Shown here: positions 25,603 to 33,418 of the stretch, one piece after another
How the letters are laid out: each line of letters opens with the position of its first letter
How positions within the stretch are numbered: the stretch's first letter is position 1
Origin: Tannerellaceae bacterium
GTDB lineage: Bacteria > Bacteroidota > Bacteroidia > Bacteroidales > Tannerellaceae
Assembly (NCBI GenBank): GCA_031278605.1
Contig: JAITKB010000011.1
Coordinates: 1-52,046, forward strand
DNA: 52,046 nt
Direction of reading: 5' to 3'
Position numbers and translations under genes: made by a program
The notes under the pieces: generated by a model
Told to the model about the DNA's origin: nothing
Database searches by the model: none
What the model saw: the letters and a program-made list of their open reading frames with translations, nothing else

Positions 25603-26107
25603 ACTCTTTCAATTTATTGTATTGTTCCCGGAGAGTTTTCCGTGCCCGGGAGATCAGCACGCGGATATTTACGGCGCTGAGGCCTGTGAGTTGTTGTATC
25701 TCCTTGGGCGAGCAACCCTCTATGCCGTGCAGTCGGAGCACTTGTCGTTGGTTGAGCGGCAGTTGTTCGATCCATTGTTGCAGTAGGGTTATTTCGTCCC
25801 GTTCCATCGTTTGCGTTTCCGGCGATGCGCACTTGTCGGCTTGTGAGAGGTTGTCGAGGGATGTTCGGTCCCTCTCATGTCGCGTGGCATGAAGGAAGTC
25901 GAGGCAAAGGTTTTTCACCAGCCTCACACAGAAAGCTTCCGTATTGCGGATATGCGACAGCTCTTTGCGTTGTCGCCACAGCTTGCAGTAAGCTTCCTGA
26001 ATGATGTCCTCCGCATCCCGTCTATTCTCCGTCAGGGCATAAGCCAGGCGATAAAGCCGGGGATGAAGCGGAAGAAATTCCTGTTTGAAACCTGCGGCGT
26101 CCATCAT
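25583..26107 (-). CDS. ECF-type RNA polymerase sigma factor
   Basis: A 174-residue sigma-70 family factor. Region 2 carries RRDAEDIIQEAYCKLWRQR with DNA-melting residues after it. Region 4 carries LPLNQRQVLRLHGIEGCSPK and a helix-turn-helix in QLTGLSAVNIRVLISRARK. The acidic linker between the regions is short. It heads the operon with the membrane protein and DUF4252, suggesting an envelope-signal regulon. The upstream region contains an imperfect dyad CGTTT-n7-AAACG (26144-26160) that might be an autoregulated promoter element. Confidence 0.92.
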   Translation of the reverse strand: MMDAAGFKQEFLPLHPRLYRLAYALTENRRDAEDIIQEAYCKLWRQRKELSHIRNTEAFCVRLVKNLCLDFLHATRHERDRTSLDNLSQADKCASPETQTMERDEITLLQQWIEQLPLNQRQVLRLHGIEGCSPKEIQQLTGLSAVNIRVLISRARKTLREQYNKLKEYERERF

Positions 26108-26228
26108 TTACGATCTATTATTTTCTTTATCATACGCATCCTTCGTTTAAAATTAAAACGTCCCTTTATCAGGACCCTTTGTAAAAGAAGACGGATAAGG
26201 AGGGCGATTTGTTACAGGCGGCGCCGGG

Positions 26229-26258
26229 TTGGAGATACGATTCCTTTGCTTACATTTG
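26229..26258 (+). promoter_or_regulatory. Promoter of cysS
   Basis: TTG at 26229-26231, a 19-base spacer, then TACATTTG at 26251-26258: a good match to the Bacteroidetes -33/-7 arrangement, giving a leader of about 28 bases before the ATG at 26293. Confidence 0.7.
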
Positions 26259-26292
26259 TGTCCCTATTTAATATTTGCTATTTGCCAACATC

Positions 26293-27768
26293 ATGGAACA
26301 TACATTGAACATTTACAATACACGAACAAGGAAAAAGGAACTTTTCGTTCCCCTTTACGAGCCGCATGTAGGGATGTACGTATGCGGACCAACCGTTTAC
26401 GGCGATGCACACCTGGGTCATGCCCGCTCGGCCATTACTTTTGATCTCCTTTTCCGCTACCTCAGACACCTGGGATACAAGGTGCGTTACGTGCGCAACA
26501 TCACCGACGTAGGCCACCTGGAACACGATGCCGACGAGGGGGAAGACAAGATCGCCCAAAAAGCCCGCCTCGAAGAGGTGGAGCCAATGGAAATCGTACA
26601 GCATTACCTGAATCGCTACCACAAAACCATGGACGCCCTGGGTGTGTTGCCCCCCGGCATCGAGCCGCACGCTTCGGGGCATATCCTGGAGCAGATAGAG
26701 TTGGTGAGCGAAATCCTCCGCAACGGATACGCCTACGAGAACCAAGGCTCGGTATACTTCGACGTAAATAAATACAACCGGGACTATCCCTACGGCGTCC
26801 TCTCCGGACGTCGCCCGCAAGACATGCTCAACGCTACCCGGAGCCTGGAAGGGCAGAACGAAAAACGCAATCCCGCAGACTTCGCCCTCTGGAAACGGGC
26901 GCAACCGGAGCATATCATGCGTTGGCCTTCGCCCTGGGGGTACGGCTTCCCCGGCTGGCACTGTGAATGTACGGCCATGGGAAGGAAATACCTGGGCAAA
27001 CACTTCGACCTGCACGGCGGAGGCATGGATCTGATCTTCCCGCACCACGAATGCGAGATAGCGCAAGCCGTGGCCTCGCAGGGAGAGGAGATGATACGCT
27101 ACTGGATGCACAACAATATGGTTACCATAGGTGGACAGAAGATGGGCAAATCGCTGGGCAACGCCATCACGCTGGAGGAATTTTTTACCGGTTCGCACCC
27201 CTTGCTCACCCAGGCCTATCCGCCCATGACGATTCGCTTTTTTATCCTCCAGGCGCACTACCGCAGCACCGTGGATTTCAGTAACGAAGCCCTGCAAGCC
27301 TCCGCAAAGGGTCTGGCGCGCCTGATGGAAGCCTACGCCCGGATAGGCAAACTCGCTCCTTCGGCGTCGTCTCCCCGCATCCCCCGCCTCCGCGCCCAAT
27401 GCTACGAAGCCCTGAACGACGATTTGAACTCTCCGGTAGTCATTTCCAACCTCTTTGAAGCCGCGCACATCATCCATTCCGCCAAAGACGGAAAGACAGC
27501 CCTTTCGGACGGCGACCTCCGGGACCTTCGGGATCTGTTCCGCCTTTTTCTTTTCGACATCCTGGGGATGGAAGCCGAAACCCCAACGCAGCATAACCTC
27601 CGCGAAGAAGCCTTCGGGAAAGCCATGGAACTTCTCCTGTCCATCCGTCAACAGGCAAAAGACAAAAAAGACTGGGCAACCTCCGACCGGATACGAAACG
27701 AATTGACAACCCTCGGTTTTGAAATAAAAGATACCAAAGAAGGGACAGAGTGGCGCATGAACCTCTGA
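26293..27768 (+). CDS. cysS: Cysteinyl-tRNA synthetase
   Basis: A 491-residue class I synthetase charging tRNA-Cys. Visible motifs are the zinc-site Cys31 in [18 protein letters not shown], with the HIGH box as HLGH (40-43); the zinc ligands GWHCECTAM and HHECEIAQ; and the KMSKS loop as KMGKS (283-287), a natural variant. The C-terminal anticodon-binding helical domain ends in EGTEWRMNL. The start at [10 protein letters not shown] was chosen over an upstream in-frame ATG that adds only MLFANI. It is a single transcription unit followed by a strong hairpin. Confidence 0.97.
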   Translation: MEHTLNIYNTRTRKKELFVPLYEPHVGMYVCGPTVYGDAHLGHARSAITFDLLFRYLRHLGYKVRYVRNITDVGHLEHDADEGEDKIAQKARLEEVEPMEIVQHYLNRYHKTMDALGVLPPGIEPHASGHILEQIELVSEILRNGYAYENQGSVYFDVNKYNRDYPYGVLSGRRPQDMLNATRSLEGQNEKRNPADFALWKRAQPEHIMRWPSPWGYGFPGWHCECTAMGRKYLGKHFDLHGGGMDLIFPHHECEIAQAVASQGEEMIRYWMHNNMVTIGGQKMGKSLGNAITLEEFFTGSHPLLTQAYPPMTIRFFILQAHYRSTVDFSNEALQASAKGLARLMEAYARIGKLAPSASSPRIPRLRAQCYEALNDDLNSPVVISNLFEAAHIIHSAKDGKTALSDGDLRDLRDLFRLFLFDILGMEAETPTQHNLREEAFGKAMELLLSIRQQAKDKKDWATSDRIRNELTTLGFEIKDTKEGTEWRMNL

Positions 27769-27799
27769 GTAGGGAACACGACCTCTTTCTTCGGTAATA

Positions 27800-27834
27800 T
27801 TTATCCTCCGACACAGCCTGTGGCGGAGGATAAA
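27800..27834 (+). terminator. Long hairpin after cysS
   Basis: An 11-bp perfect outer stem (TTTATCCTCCG and CGGAGGATAAA) encloses an inner CACA/TGTG stem. It lies about 30 bases after the cysS stop. No strong U-tract follows immediately, so it may be a terminator or an mRNA 3' stabiliser. Confidence 0.65.
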
Positions 27835-27870
27835 TAGTTCATTTTTCGTAAGAATCGAATGTTGCGGGAA

Positions 27871-28056
27871 TCATTCAACCTTTTCGTATAAAATGGGTTT
27901 GATTTGAAACGGCATTGCCATATTGTCGGGATTGTCCGTCAAAAAGAGTAACTTTGAGGGATAAAACACAATATTGGGAATCGCCCCCTGGGGATAAGCG
28001 CCAAACGCATGAAGCGCTTTCAACCAAATGATGGCGAGACTCTGATGCAAGATAAA
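27871..28056 (-). pseudogene. C-terminal remnant of an unidentified minus-strand gene
   Basis: Sixty-one codons are open between two stops and have no start codon. Segments include LAIIWLKALHAFGAYPQGAI, PNIVFYPSKLLFLTDNPDN and MAMPFQIKPILYEKVE before TGA. The residue pattern is strongly protein-like, more so than the shadow frames over the same bases, so I read it as the tail of a deleted gene between cysS and the glycerophosphodiesterase. I do not recognise the family. Confidence 0.5.
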
Positions 28057-28081
28057 TTAATAAATTAAAAAGGAACAACAG

Positions 28082-28849
28082 ATGAAAATAAAGCAATTAC
28101 AGATTATCGTATGTCTGGCCCTGTGTAGCCTTGCCGGCATACAGGCGCAAACACAAATCATTGCCCATCGTGGCTTTTGGGACAAATTAGGTTCTGCTCA
28201 GAACTCCATCTCTTCCCTCAAGAACGCGATTGATATGGGTGCTTACGGGTCGGAATTCGACGTGTGGATCACGCGCGACAGTGTGCTCGTTCTCAATCAC
28301 GACGATTACTGCCAGGGCGTTTTTATCCAAGACGCTACCTACGAAGAAATCTCGCAACTGCGTCTGGCAAACAAAGAACCCCTGCCTACTTTGCAGGCGT
28401 ATCTTGCTATCGTCGGAAAGCAAAAAACAACGCGGCTGATTGCAGAAATCAAACCGCATGATTCTGCCGACGACGATGTGAAGGCCGTAGGCGAAACCGT
28501 CAGGCTCGTAGGCGAAAGCGGCCTCGACGGGCAGATCGATTACATTTCCTTCAGCGAGCACGTATGCCGGGAGTTGATTCGCCTCGATCCCCGCCACCGC
28601 GTCGCCTACCTGAACGGCGATAAATCGCCCCAAGAACTCAAAGACGAAGGATACTGGGGATTGGATTATGCCTGGGAGGTGTTGAAGGATGAACATCCCG
28701 AATGGATACGGGAAGCCAGGGAGCTGGGGCTTACGGTGAACGTATGGACGGTGAACCGCGTGGAGCAAATGCAATATTTTATCTCGCAGGGTGTTGATTT
28801 TATTACTACCGACAATCCGCAATTATTGAAAGGATTATTAATTCGATAA
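28082..28849 (+). CDS. Glycerophosphodiester phosphodiesterase
   Basis: A 255-residue exported enzyme (signal peptide about 1-22, IIVCLALCSLAGIQAQ) with the GDPD TIM-barrel: IIAHRGFW (His29, Arg30), SEFDVW (Glu58, Asp60), VLNHDD (His73), LIAEIKPH, and the C-terminal NVWTVNRVEQM and FITTDNP. The usual PENT after HRG is AQNS here. It hydrolyses glycerophosphodiesters to glycerol-3-phosphate and an alcohol, probably in the periplasm. A weak TAACTTTG (27949-27956) inside the upstream gene remnant may be its -7 element. Confidence 0.93.
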   Translation: MKIKQLQIIVCLALCSLAGIQAQTQIIAHRGFWDKLGSAQNSISSLKNAIDMGAYGSEFDVWITRDSVLVLNHDDYCQGVFIQDATYEEISQLRLANKEPLPTLQAYLAIVGKQKTTRLIAEIKPHDSADDDVKAVGETVRLVGESGLDGQIDYISFSEHVCRELIRLDPRHRVAYLNGDKSPQELKDEGYWGLDYAWEVLKDEHPEWIREARELGLTVNVWTVNRVEQMQYFISQGVDFITTDNPQLLKGLLIR

Positions 28850-28866
28850 ACCAGGCATGGGATGAA

Positions 28867-28884
28867 ACCACCCGTTTGGGTGGT
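28867..28884 (+). terminator. Small hairpin after the glycerophosphodiesterase gene
   Basis: ACCACCC-GTTT-GGGTGGT forms a compact GC-rich stem 17 bases after the stop codon. No clear U-tract follows, so termination is likely but not certain. Confidence 0.5.
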
Positions 28885-28925
28885 GGCCATGAGGGGATAA
28901 AGGATTGAAGGGGAAGTGAAGGTTT

Positions 28926-28955
28926 TTTGCCGGTTGGAGAATTAGTGTATATTTG
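28926..28955 (+). promoter_or_regulatory. Promoter of the thioredoxin-fold lipoprotein gene
   Basis: TTTG at 28926-28929, an 18-base spacer and TATATTTG at 28948-28955 match the Bacteroidetes consensus well, about 25 bases before the ATG at 28981. Confidence 0.75.
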
Positions 28956-28980
28956 CAACAAAATCACAATAGATAAAAAA

Positions 28981-30150
28981 ATGAAACAAATAGTTGCATC
29001 TTGCCGGATAATCGGAGGATTGATGTTCGCATTGCTCGGATTATTCACTGCCTGCACCGGTTCGGACTTTACGGTGACAGGCATTGTGGCCGACGCCGAG
29101 GGTTTGGTTTTGTATTTTGAAAACGTGGGTATATCGTCGGTGCAAACCCTGGATTCGGTCAAACTAACGGCCGCCGGGAAGTTTACATTCAAACGTGCAC
29201 GCCCTTCGTATCCGGATTTTTACCGGCTCAGGTTGAATAACCAATGGATTAATTTCGCGATTGATTCTACCGAGACCCTGACGTTTGCCGCCGATGCCGG
29301 CACGTTTGCTACTTCTTATAGCGTGGAGGGTTCCGAAAATGCAAAAGCTATCAAAACAATTACCCTGGCTCAGCTGGATGCCAACCAGGCGATCGGGAAG
29401 TTGAGAAAGGAGCGGGACGGGAACCTCCTCTCCGATACGGCCTACCAGACGCAAATTGCCCGGGTGGCCAACGAATACAAGGAGGTTGCCCGGCGTTATA
29501 TCTATTCCACACCGATGTCTACCGCCGCTTACTTTGCCTTGTTCCAACAGATCGACGGATTGCTCTTCTTTGATTTGTATAATAAGGATGATTCGAAGGC
29601 TTACGGGGCCGTAGCAACCAGTTTTGACCATTATTATCCGGGAAGTGCACGTACGCGGCATCTGCACAACCTGGCCTTGCAATCCATTAAAATCATCCGG
29701 CAGCAGCGGCAGGCAAGTGAAGCGGAAAATCTGCCTGTAAATATCACGGAAATCAACTACCTCGATATCGAGTTGCCCAATCTGAAAGATGAAAAAATCG
29801 CACTTTCTTCCGTGGCCGAAGGAAACGTGGCGCTGATCAACTTTACCGCATACCAGTCGGAATGGTCGGCGGAGTTGAATATGGATCTGGCCGAGCTTCA
29901 TGCCGAATACGGCAAGCGCAACCTGGTGATCTACCAGATATCCCTGGATGCCGATGTGCATTTATGGAAGAACATCGCCTCGCGCCTCCCCTGGATTTGC
30001 GTCCGCGACCCCGAATCGGTTTATTCCCAGATTGCGGCCCTGTATAATGTAAAACAATTGCCCGCGCTCTTCCTGCTGGACAAAAAGGGCAGCCTTAAAC
30101 GCATTGAAGACCTGAATCGGCTCAATGACGATGTGAAGAAGGCGCTTTGA
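28981..30150 (+). CDS. Thioredoxin-fold lipoprotein with DUF4369-like N-terminus, CxxC replaced by SxxS
   Basis: A 389-residue lipoprotein (lipobox FTAC). The N-terminal DUF4369-like domain (TVTGIVADAEGLVLYFENVG, then TLDSVKLTAAGKFTF) is followed by a helical middle and a C-terminal TlpA/AhpC-like fold: ALINFTAYQSEWSAELN, LVIYQISLDAD, and the cis-Pro segment KQLPALFLLDKKG. At the redox site, where TlpA proteins have WCxxC, this one has QSEWS: Ser293 and Ser296 replace both cysteines. It therefore cannot do disulfide exchange in the normal way and may be a binding or structural protein. The start at 28981 was chosen for the signal peptide. Confidence 0.85.
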   Translation: MKQIVASCRIIGGLMFALLGLFTACTGSDFTVTGIVADAEGLVLYFENVGISSVQTLDSVKLTAAGKFTFKRARPSYPDFYRLRLNNQWINFAIDSTETLTFAADAGTFATSYSVEGSENAKAIKTITLAQLDANQAIGKLRKERDGNLLSDTAYQTQIARVANEYKEVARRYIYSTPMSTAAYFALFQQIDGLLFFDLYNKDDSKAYGAVATSFDHYYPGSARTRHLHNLALQSIKIIRQQRQASEAENLPVNITEINYLDIELPNLKDEKIALSSVAEGNVALINFTAYQSEWSAELNMDLAELHAEYGKRNLVIYQISLDADVHLWKNIASRLPWICVRDPESVYSQIAALYNVKQLPALFLLDKKGSLKRIEDLNRLNDDVKKAL

Positions 30151-30189
30151 GCCGGGGAATAACCCTGTACTTACCAATTAAAATCCATA

Positions 30190-31551
30190 ATGACAACAAA
30201 AAAGTTTTTACTCCAGGAAAAAGACATTCCCACGGCATGGTATAACATCGCCGCAGACATGGAGAACAAACCCCGCCCTATCCTGAATCCGGCAACGAAA
30301 GAACCGGTGAGCGAAGAGGAACTCTATCCCTTGTTTGCCAGGGAACTTGCGCGGCAGGAATTGAATCGGACCGAGGCCTGGATAGAGATTCCCTGCGAGG
30401 TGAGGGATCTGTACAAAGTGTGGAGACCGACGCCCTTGGTGCGAGCCTTGGGATTGGAAAAAGCGCTGGATACGCCGGCTCACATTTATTTTAAGAACGA
30501 AAGTGTCAGTCCTGTGGGATCGCATAAGTTGAATTCTTCGCTGGCACAGGCGTATTACTGCAAAAAAGAGGGCGTAACCCATGTGACCACCGAGACGGGA
30601 GCCGGACAGTGGGGAGCGGCTATGGCCTATGCAGCCAAGGCGTTCGGCCTGGAGTTGGCCGTGTATATGGTGAAAGTCAGTTATCACCAAAAGCCTTACC
30701 GGCGTTCCATCATGCAAACCTTCGGGGCACAGGTAATCGCCTCGCCCAGCATGAGTACAAAGGCCGGGCGGAAGATCCTGACCGAACAGCCCAACTACCA
30801 GGGAAGCCTGGGCACGGCGATTTCCGAGGCCGTGGAACTTGCCATACAAACGCCCAACTGTAAGTATACACTGGGCAGCGTGCTGAACCACGTGATGCTG
30901 CACCAAACCGTGATTGGGCTGGAGGCAGAGAAACAGATGGAAATGGCCGGCGAATATCCCGAGGTGGTGATCGGATGTTTTGGGGGAGGCTCCAACTTTT
31001 CCGGGATCTCTTTCCCTTTCCTCCGCCACAGACTCAAGGGGGGGAAAGCTCTGCGTATCGTGGCTGCCGAACCGGAATCGTGTCCGAAGCTCACACGCGG
31101 ACAGTTTCAGTACGACTTTGGGGACGAAGCCGGTTATACGCCGCTCATTCCGATGTTCACCCTGGGTCACGGTTTTGCACCGGCGCATATCCATGCTGGC
31201 GGACTGCGTTACCACGGGGCGGGGGCTATTGTGAGTCAGTTACGCAAGGACGGGTTGGTGGAAGCCGTGGATATTCCTCAGTTGGAAACCTTTGACGCCG
31301 CGACTCTTTTTGCCCGCACGGAAGGCATCATCCCTGCTCCCGAATCATCCCACGCCATTGCCGCAGCCCTGCGGGAGGCGGAGCAGGCAAAGCTGGAAGG
31401 CAAGCCGCGCGTCATCCTTTTCAACCTTTCGGGGCACGGACTGATAGACATGGCGGCCTACGACCAATATTTTGCCGGAGACCTGGGCAATCACCGGCTC
31501 TCGGACGAGGACATAAGAAAGAATCTGGGAGAATTGGAACAGATTCTTTGA
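30190..31551 (+). CDS. trpB2: Tryptophan synthase beta-like protein (TrpB2)
   Basis: A 453-residue PLP enzyme of the TrpB2 class, which has a longer N-terminus than TrpB1. The PLP lysine is Lys113 in GSHKLNSS, the phosphate-binding loop is GCFGGGSNF, and TETGAGQWG is also conserved. TrpB2 joins indole and serine to give tryptophan, often without a TrpA partner, and some members may act on other indole or serine substrates. No trpA or other trp gene is nearby. A bidirectional terminator separates it from the convergent SulP gene. Confidence 0.93.
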   Translation: MTTKKFLLQEKDIPTAWYNIAADMENKPRPILNPATKEPVSEEELYPLFARELARQELNRTEAWIEIPCEVRDLYKVWRPTPLVRALGLEKALDTPAHIYFKNESVSPVGSHKLNSSLAQAYYCKKEGVTHVTTETGAGQWGAAMAYAAKAFGLELAVYMVKVSYHQKPYRRSIMQTFGAQVIASPSMSTKAGRKILTEQPNYQGSLGTAISEAVELAIQTPNCKYTLGSVLNHVMLHQTVIGLEAEKQMEMAGEYPEVVIGCFGGGSNFSGISFPFLRHRLKGGKALRIVAAEPESCPKLTRGQFQYDFGDEAGYTPLIPMFTLGHGFAPAHIHAGGLRYHGAGAIVSQLRKDGLVEAVDIPQLETFDAATLFARTEGIIPAPESSHAIAAALREAEQAKLEGKPRVILFNLSGHGLIDMAAYDQYFAGDLGNHRLSDEDIRKNLGELEQIL

Positions 31552-31565
31552 GGGAAACCTGCAGG

Positions 31566-31622
31566 AAACCCCGGAATCCACCTTTGCGAGCGGCAGCAAA
31601 GGTGGGTTCCGGGGTTTTTTTA
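31566..31622. terminator. Strong bidirectional terminator between trpB2 and the SulP gene
   Basis: A long stem built on AAACCCCGGAA and TTCCGGGGTTT, with the inner CCACCTTTGC/GCAAAGGTGG, is followed by a T-run on the plus strand and, read the other way, by the leading AAA. It lies between two convergent genes. Confidence 0.9.
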
Positions 31623-31634
31623 TGGGGTTTTCCC

Positions 31635-33323
31635 TCAGCCTTGTTCCGTTGCTTTGGCCAGGGCTTCGTTGATATGGCTGCAAATATTCCCGGCGCCTAT
31701 TTTTTGGTCGAATCCGGCTTTTGCAAGTACGTCCCGCACGGTGGGATTCACCCCGGAGAGGATCATACGGATGTTTTCCGCTTGCGAAAGACGGAACAGG
31801 CTCTCCAGGTTGTGCAGTCCGGTGGAATCCATAAAGGGTACTTTGCGCATACGGATGATCCTCACCCGGGGCTTGTCGCCCAGGGATTGCATAACGCCGT
31901 CAAACTTGTTGGCTATGCCGAAAAAGAACGGACCATCTATTTCATACACCTCTACGCCGGGGGGTATGGGGAGTTTTTCTTCCGAAAGCGTTCCTTCGCT
32001 TTCGGAGGACAGGTCCAGGACGTTGCGTGTGACCGAGACGCTGGTTGTTTCCATTACGCGCTTCATGAAGAGAAACATGGCGATAAGCATCCCGATCTCA
32101 ATGGCGATGGTGAGATCGAAAATTACGGTAAGGAAAAACGTGACGAGCAATACGGACACATCGCTGCGGGGATTTTTCATGAGCGAACGGAACGTGCGCC
32201 ATTCGCTCATATTATAGGATACCACCACAAGCACGCCGGCCAGGCAGGACATAGGGATGTGGCGGGTGAGGGGGCTTAGGAACAAAAGGATGAGCAGGAG
32301 CGTCAGGGCGTGAACCAGTCCGGCCACGGGGGTGCGTCCCCCGTTGTTGATGTTGGTCATTGTGCGTGCAATGGCGCCGGTTACGGGGATGCCGCCGAAG
32401 ATGGGGACGACGATGTTGGCGGCGCCCTGTGCGATCAGTTCGGTATTGGAATGGTGTTTGTCGCCTGTTACCCCGTCGGCAACGGTGGCGGAGAGGAGGG
32501 ATTCGATGGCTCCCAGCATGGCAATGGTAAAGGCCGAGGGAAGGAGGCGGTTGATCGTTTCCGGACTGAAGCGTATGGCCTCGGCTTGGGGAAGGGAGGC
32601 ATTGATAACGAAGAGATCGCCGATGGTGCGTACCGAATCGACGCCCAGGGCGTGGCGCAGGGCGTAAGCTCCCGCGGTCATCACCACAATGGCCACTAAG
32701 GAACCGGGGATTTTCCTCGACAGCCGGGGCGTATAGCGGATAAGGGCGATGCTGCCGAGGCCGATGAGCAGCGACCAGGGGTTCAGCCGGGTGATATGCC
32801 GGGCATAGAGGGCCCATTTGGAGAGGAAGTCGGCGGGCATATCGGACAGGTTCAGTCCCAGGAGGTCGTTGAGTTGTGTGGTAAAGATGGTGAGGGCGAT
32901 GCCGCTGGTAAATCCCACCACGATCGGGTAGGGTATAAAGCGGATGATGGCTCCCAGGCGCAAGGCTCCCATGATGACGAGCAGGATGCCGGCCAGGATG
33001 GTGGCCAGGGCCAGTCCTGCGGGGCCGAAGTTGTGAACGATGCCGTATACGATGACGATGAAGGCGCCGGTAGGTCCGCCGATTTGCACGTTGCTTCCTC
33101 CGAGGAAGGAGACAATGAAGCCTCCGATGAAGGCCGTGACCAGTCCTTTTTCCGGACTGACGCCGGAGGCGATGCCAAAGGCGATGGCCAGGGGAAGGGC
33201 CACGATCCCGACGATGATTCCGGCGGCGAGATCGGCCATAAAGCGTTCCCTGGTGTAGGTTTTCAGGGCGACGAACAGTTTGGGATGAAAGTCGATTTTG
33301 TCCTTTATTCTCATAGTTTTCAT
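31635..33323 (-). CDS. SulP-family anion transporter with STAS domain
   Basis: A 562-residue inner-membrane transporter. The early SulP signature is present as LPLAIAFGIASGVSPEKGL and GGSNVQIGGPTGAFIVIVYG, with 10-12 or more membrane spans to about residue 420. The cytosolic STAS domain (about 450-560) shows VEVYEIDGPFFFGIANKFD and MRKVPFMDSTGLHNLE; its Asp-Ser-Thr is the site phosphorylated in STAS antagonists. Substrates of SulP proteins include sulfate, bicarbonate and dicarboxylates, and which one applies here is unknown. A Met three codons in is an alternative start. Confidence 0.92.
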   Translation of the reverse strand: MKTMRIKDKIDFHPKLFVALKTYTRERFMADLAAGIIVGIVALPLAIAFGIASGVSPEKGLVTAFIGGFIVSFLGGSNVQIGGPTGAFIVIVYGIVHNFGPAGLALATILAGILLVIMGALRLGAIIRFIPYPIVVGFTSGIALTIFTTQLNDLLGLNLSDMPADFLSKWALYARHITRLNPWSLLIGLGSIALIRYTPRLSRKIPGSLVAIVVMTAGAYALRHALGVDSVRTIGDLFVINASLPQAEAIRFSPETINRLLPSAFTIAMLGAIESLLSATVADGVTGDKHHSNTELIAQGAANIVVPIFGGIPVTGAIARTMTNINNGGRTPVAGLVHALTLLLILLFLSPLTRHIPMSCLAGVLVVVSYNMSEWRTFRSLMKNPRSDVSVLLVTFFLTVIFDLTIAIEIGMLIAMFLFMKRVMETTSVSVTRNVLDLSSESEGTLSEEKLPIPPGVEVYEIDGPFFFGIANKFDGVMQSLGDKPRVRIIRMRKVPFMDSTGLHNLESLFRLSQAENIRMILSGVNPTVRDVLAKAGFDQKIGAGNICSHINEALAKATEQG

Positions 33324-33334
33324 TTAAATTGCTG

Positions 33335-33342
33335 CAAAGATA
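33335..33342 (-). promoter_or_regulatory. -7 element for the SulP gene
   Basis: The minus strand reads TATCTTTG, a full TAnnTTTG match, 12 bases upstream of the SulP start. Confidence 0.5.
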
Positions 33343-33366
33343 GCATGGGTTTTACGGTTTTTTATG

Positions 33367-33374
33367 TAAGTTTG
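33367..33374 (+). promoter_or_regulatory. -7 element for the MATE gene
   Basis: TAAGTTTG matches TAnnTTTG, 45 bases before the ATG at 33419. It diverges from the SulP element 25 bases away, so the two -33 regions must overlap. Confidence 0.5.
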
Positions 33375-33418
33375 CCCACATTCATACGATTCAATTGAAA
33401 CAGAGAACCCACGAAACG

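Noticed and set aside
26278-27651. 457-codon open frame antisense to cysS
   Set aside because: It lies entirely opposite a confident cysteinyl-tRNA synthetase and shows no protein motifs.
27875-28096. 73-codon minus-strand frame upstream of the glycerophosphodiesterase
   Set aside because: The neighbouring frame (27871-28056) over the same bases is more protein-like. This one has no domain and its start lies in the leader of the next gene.
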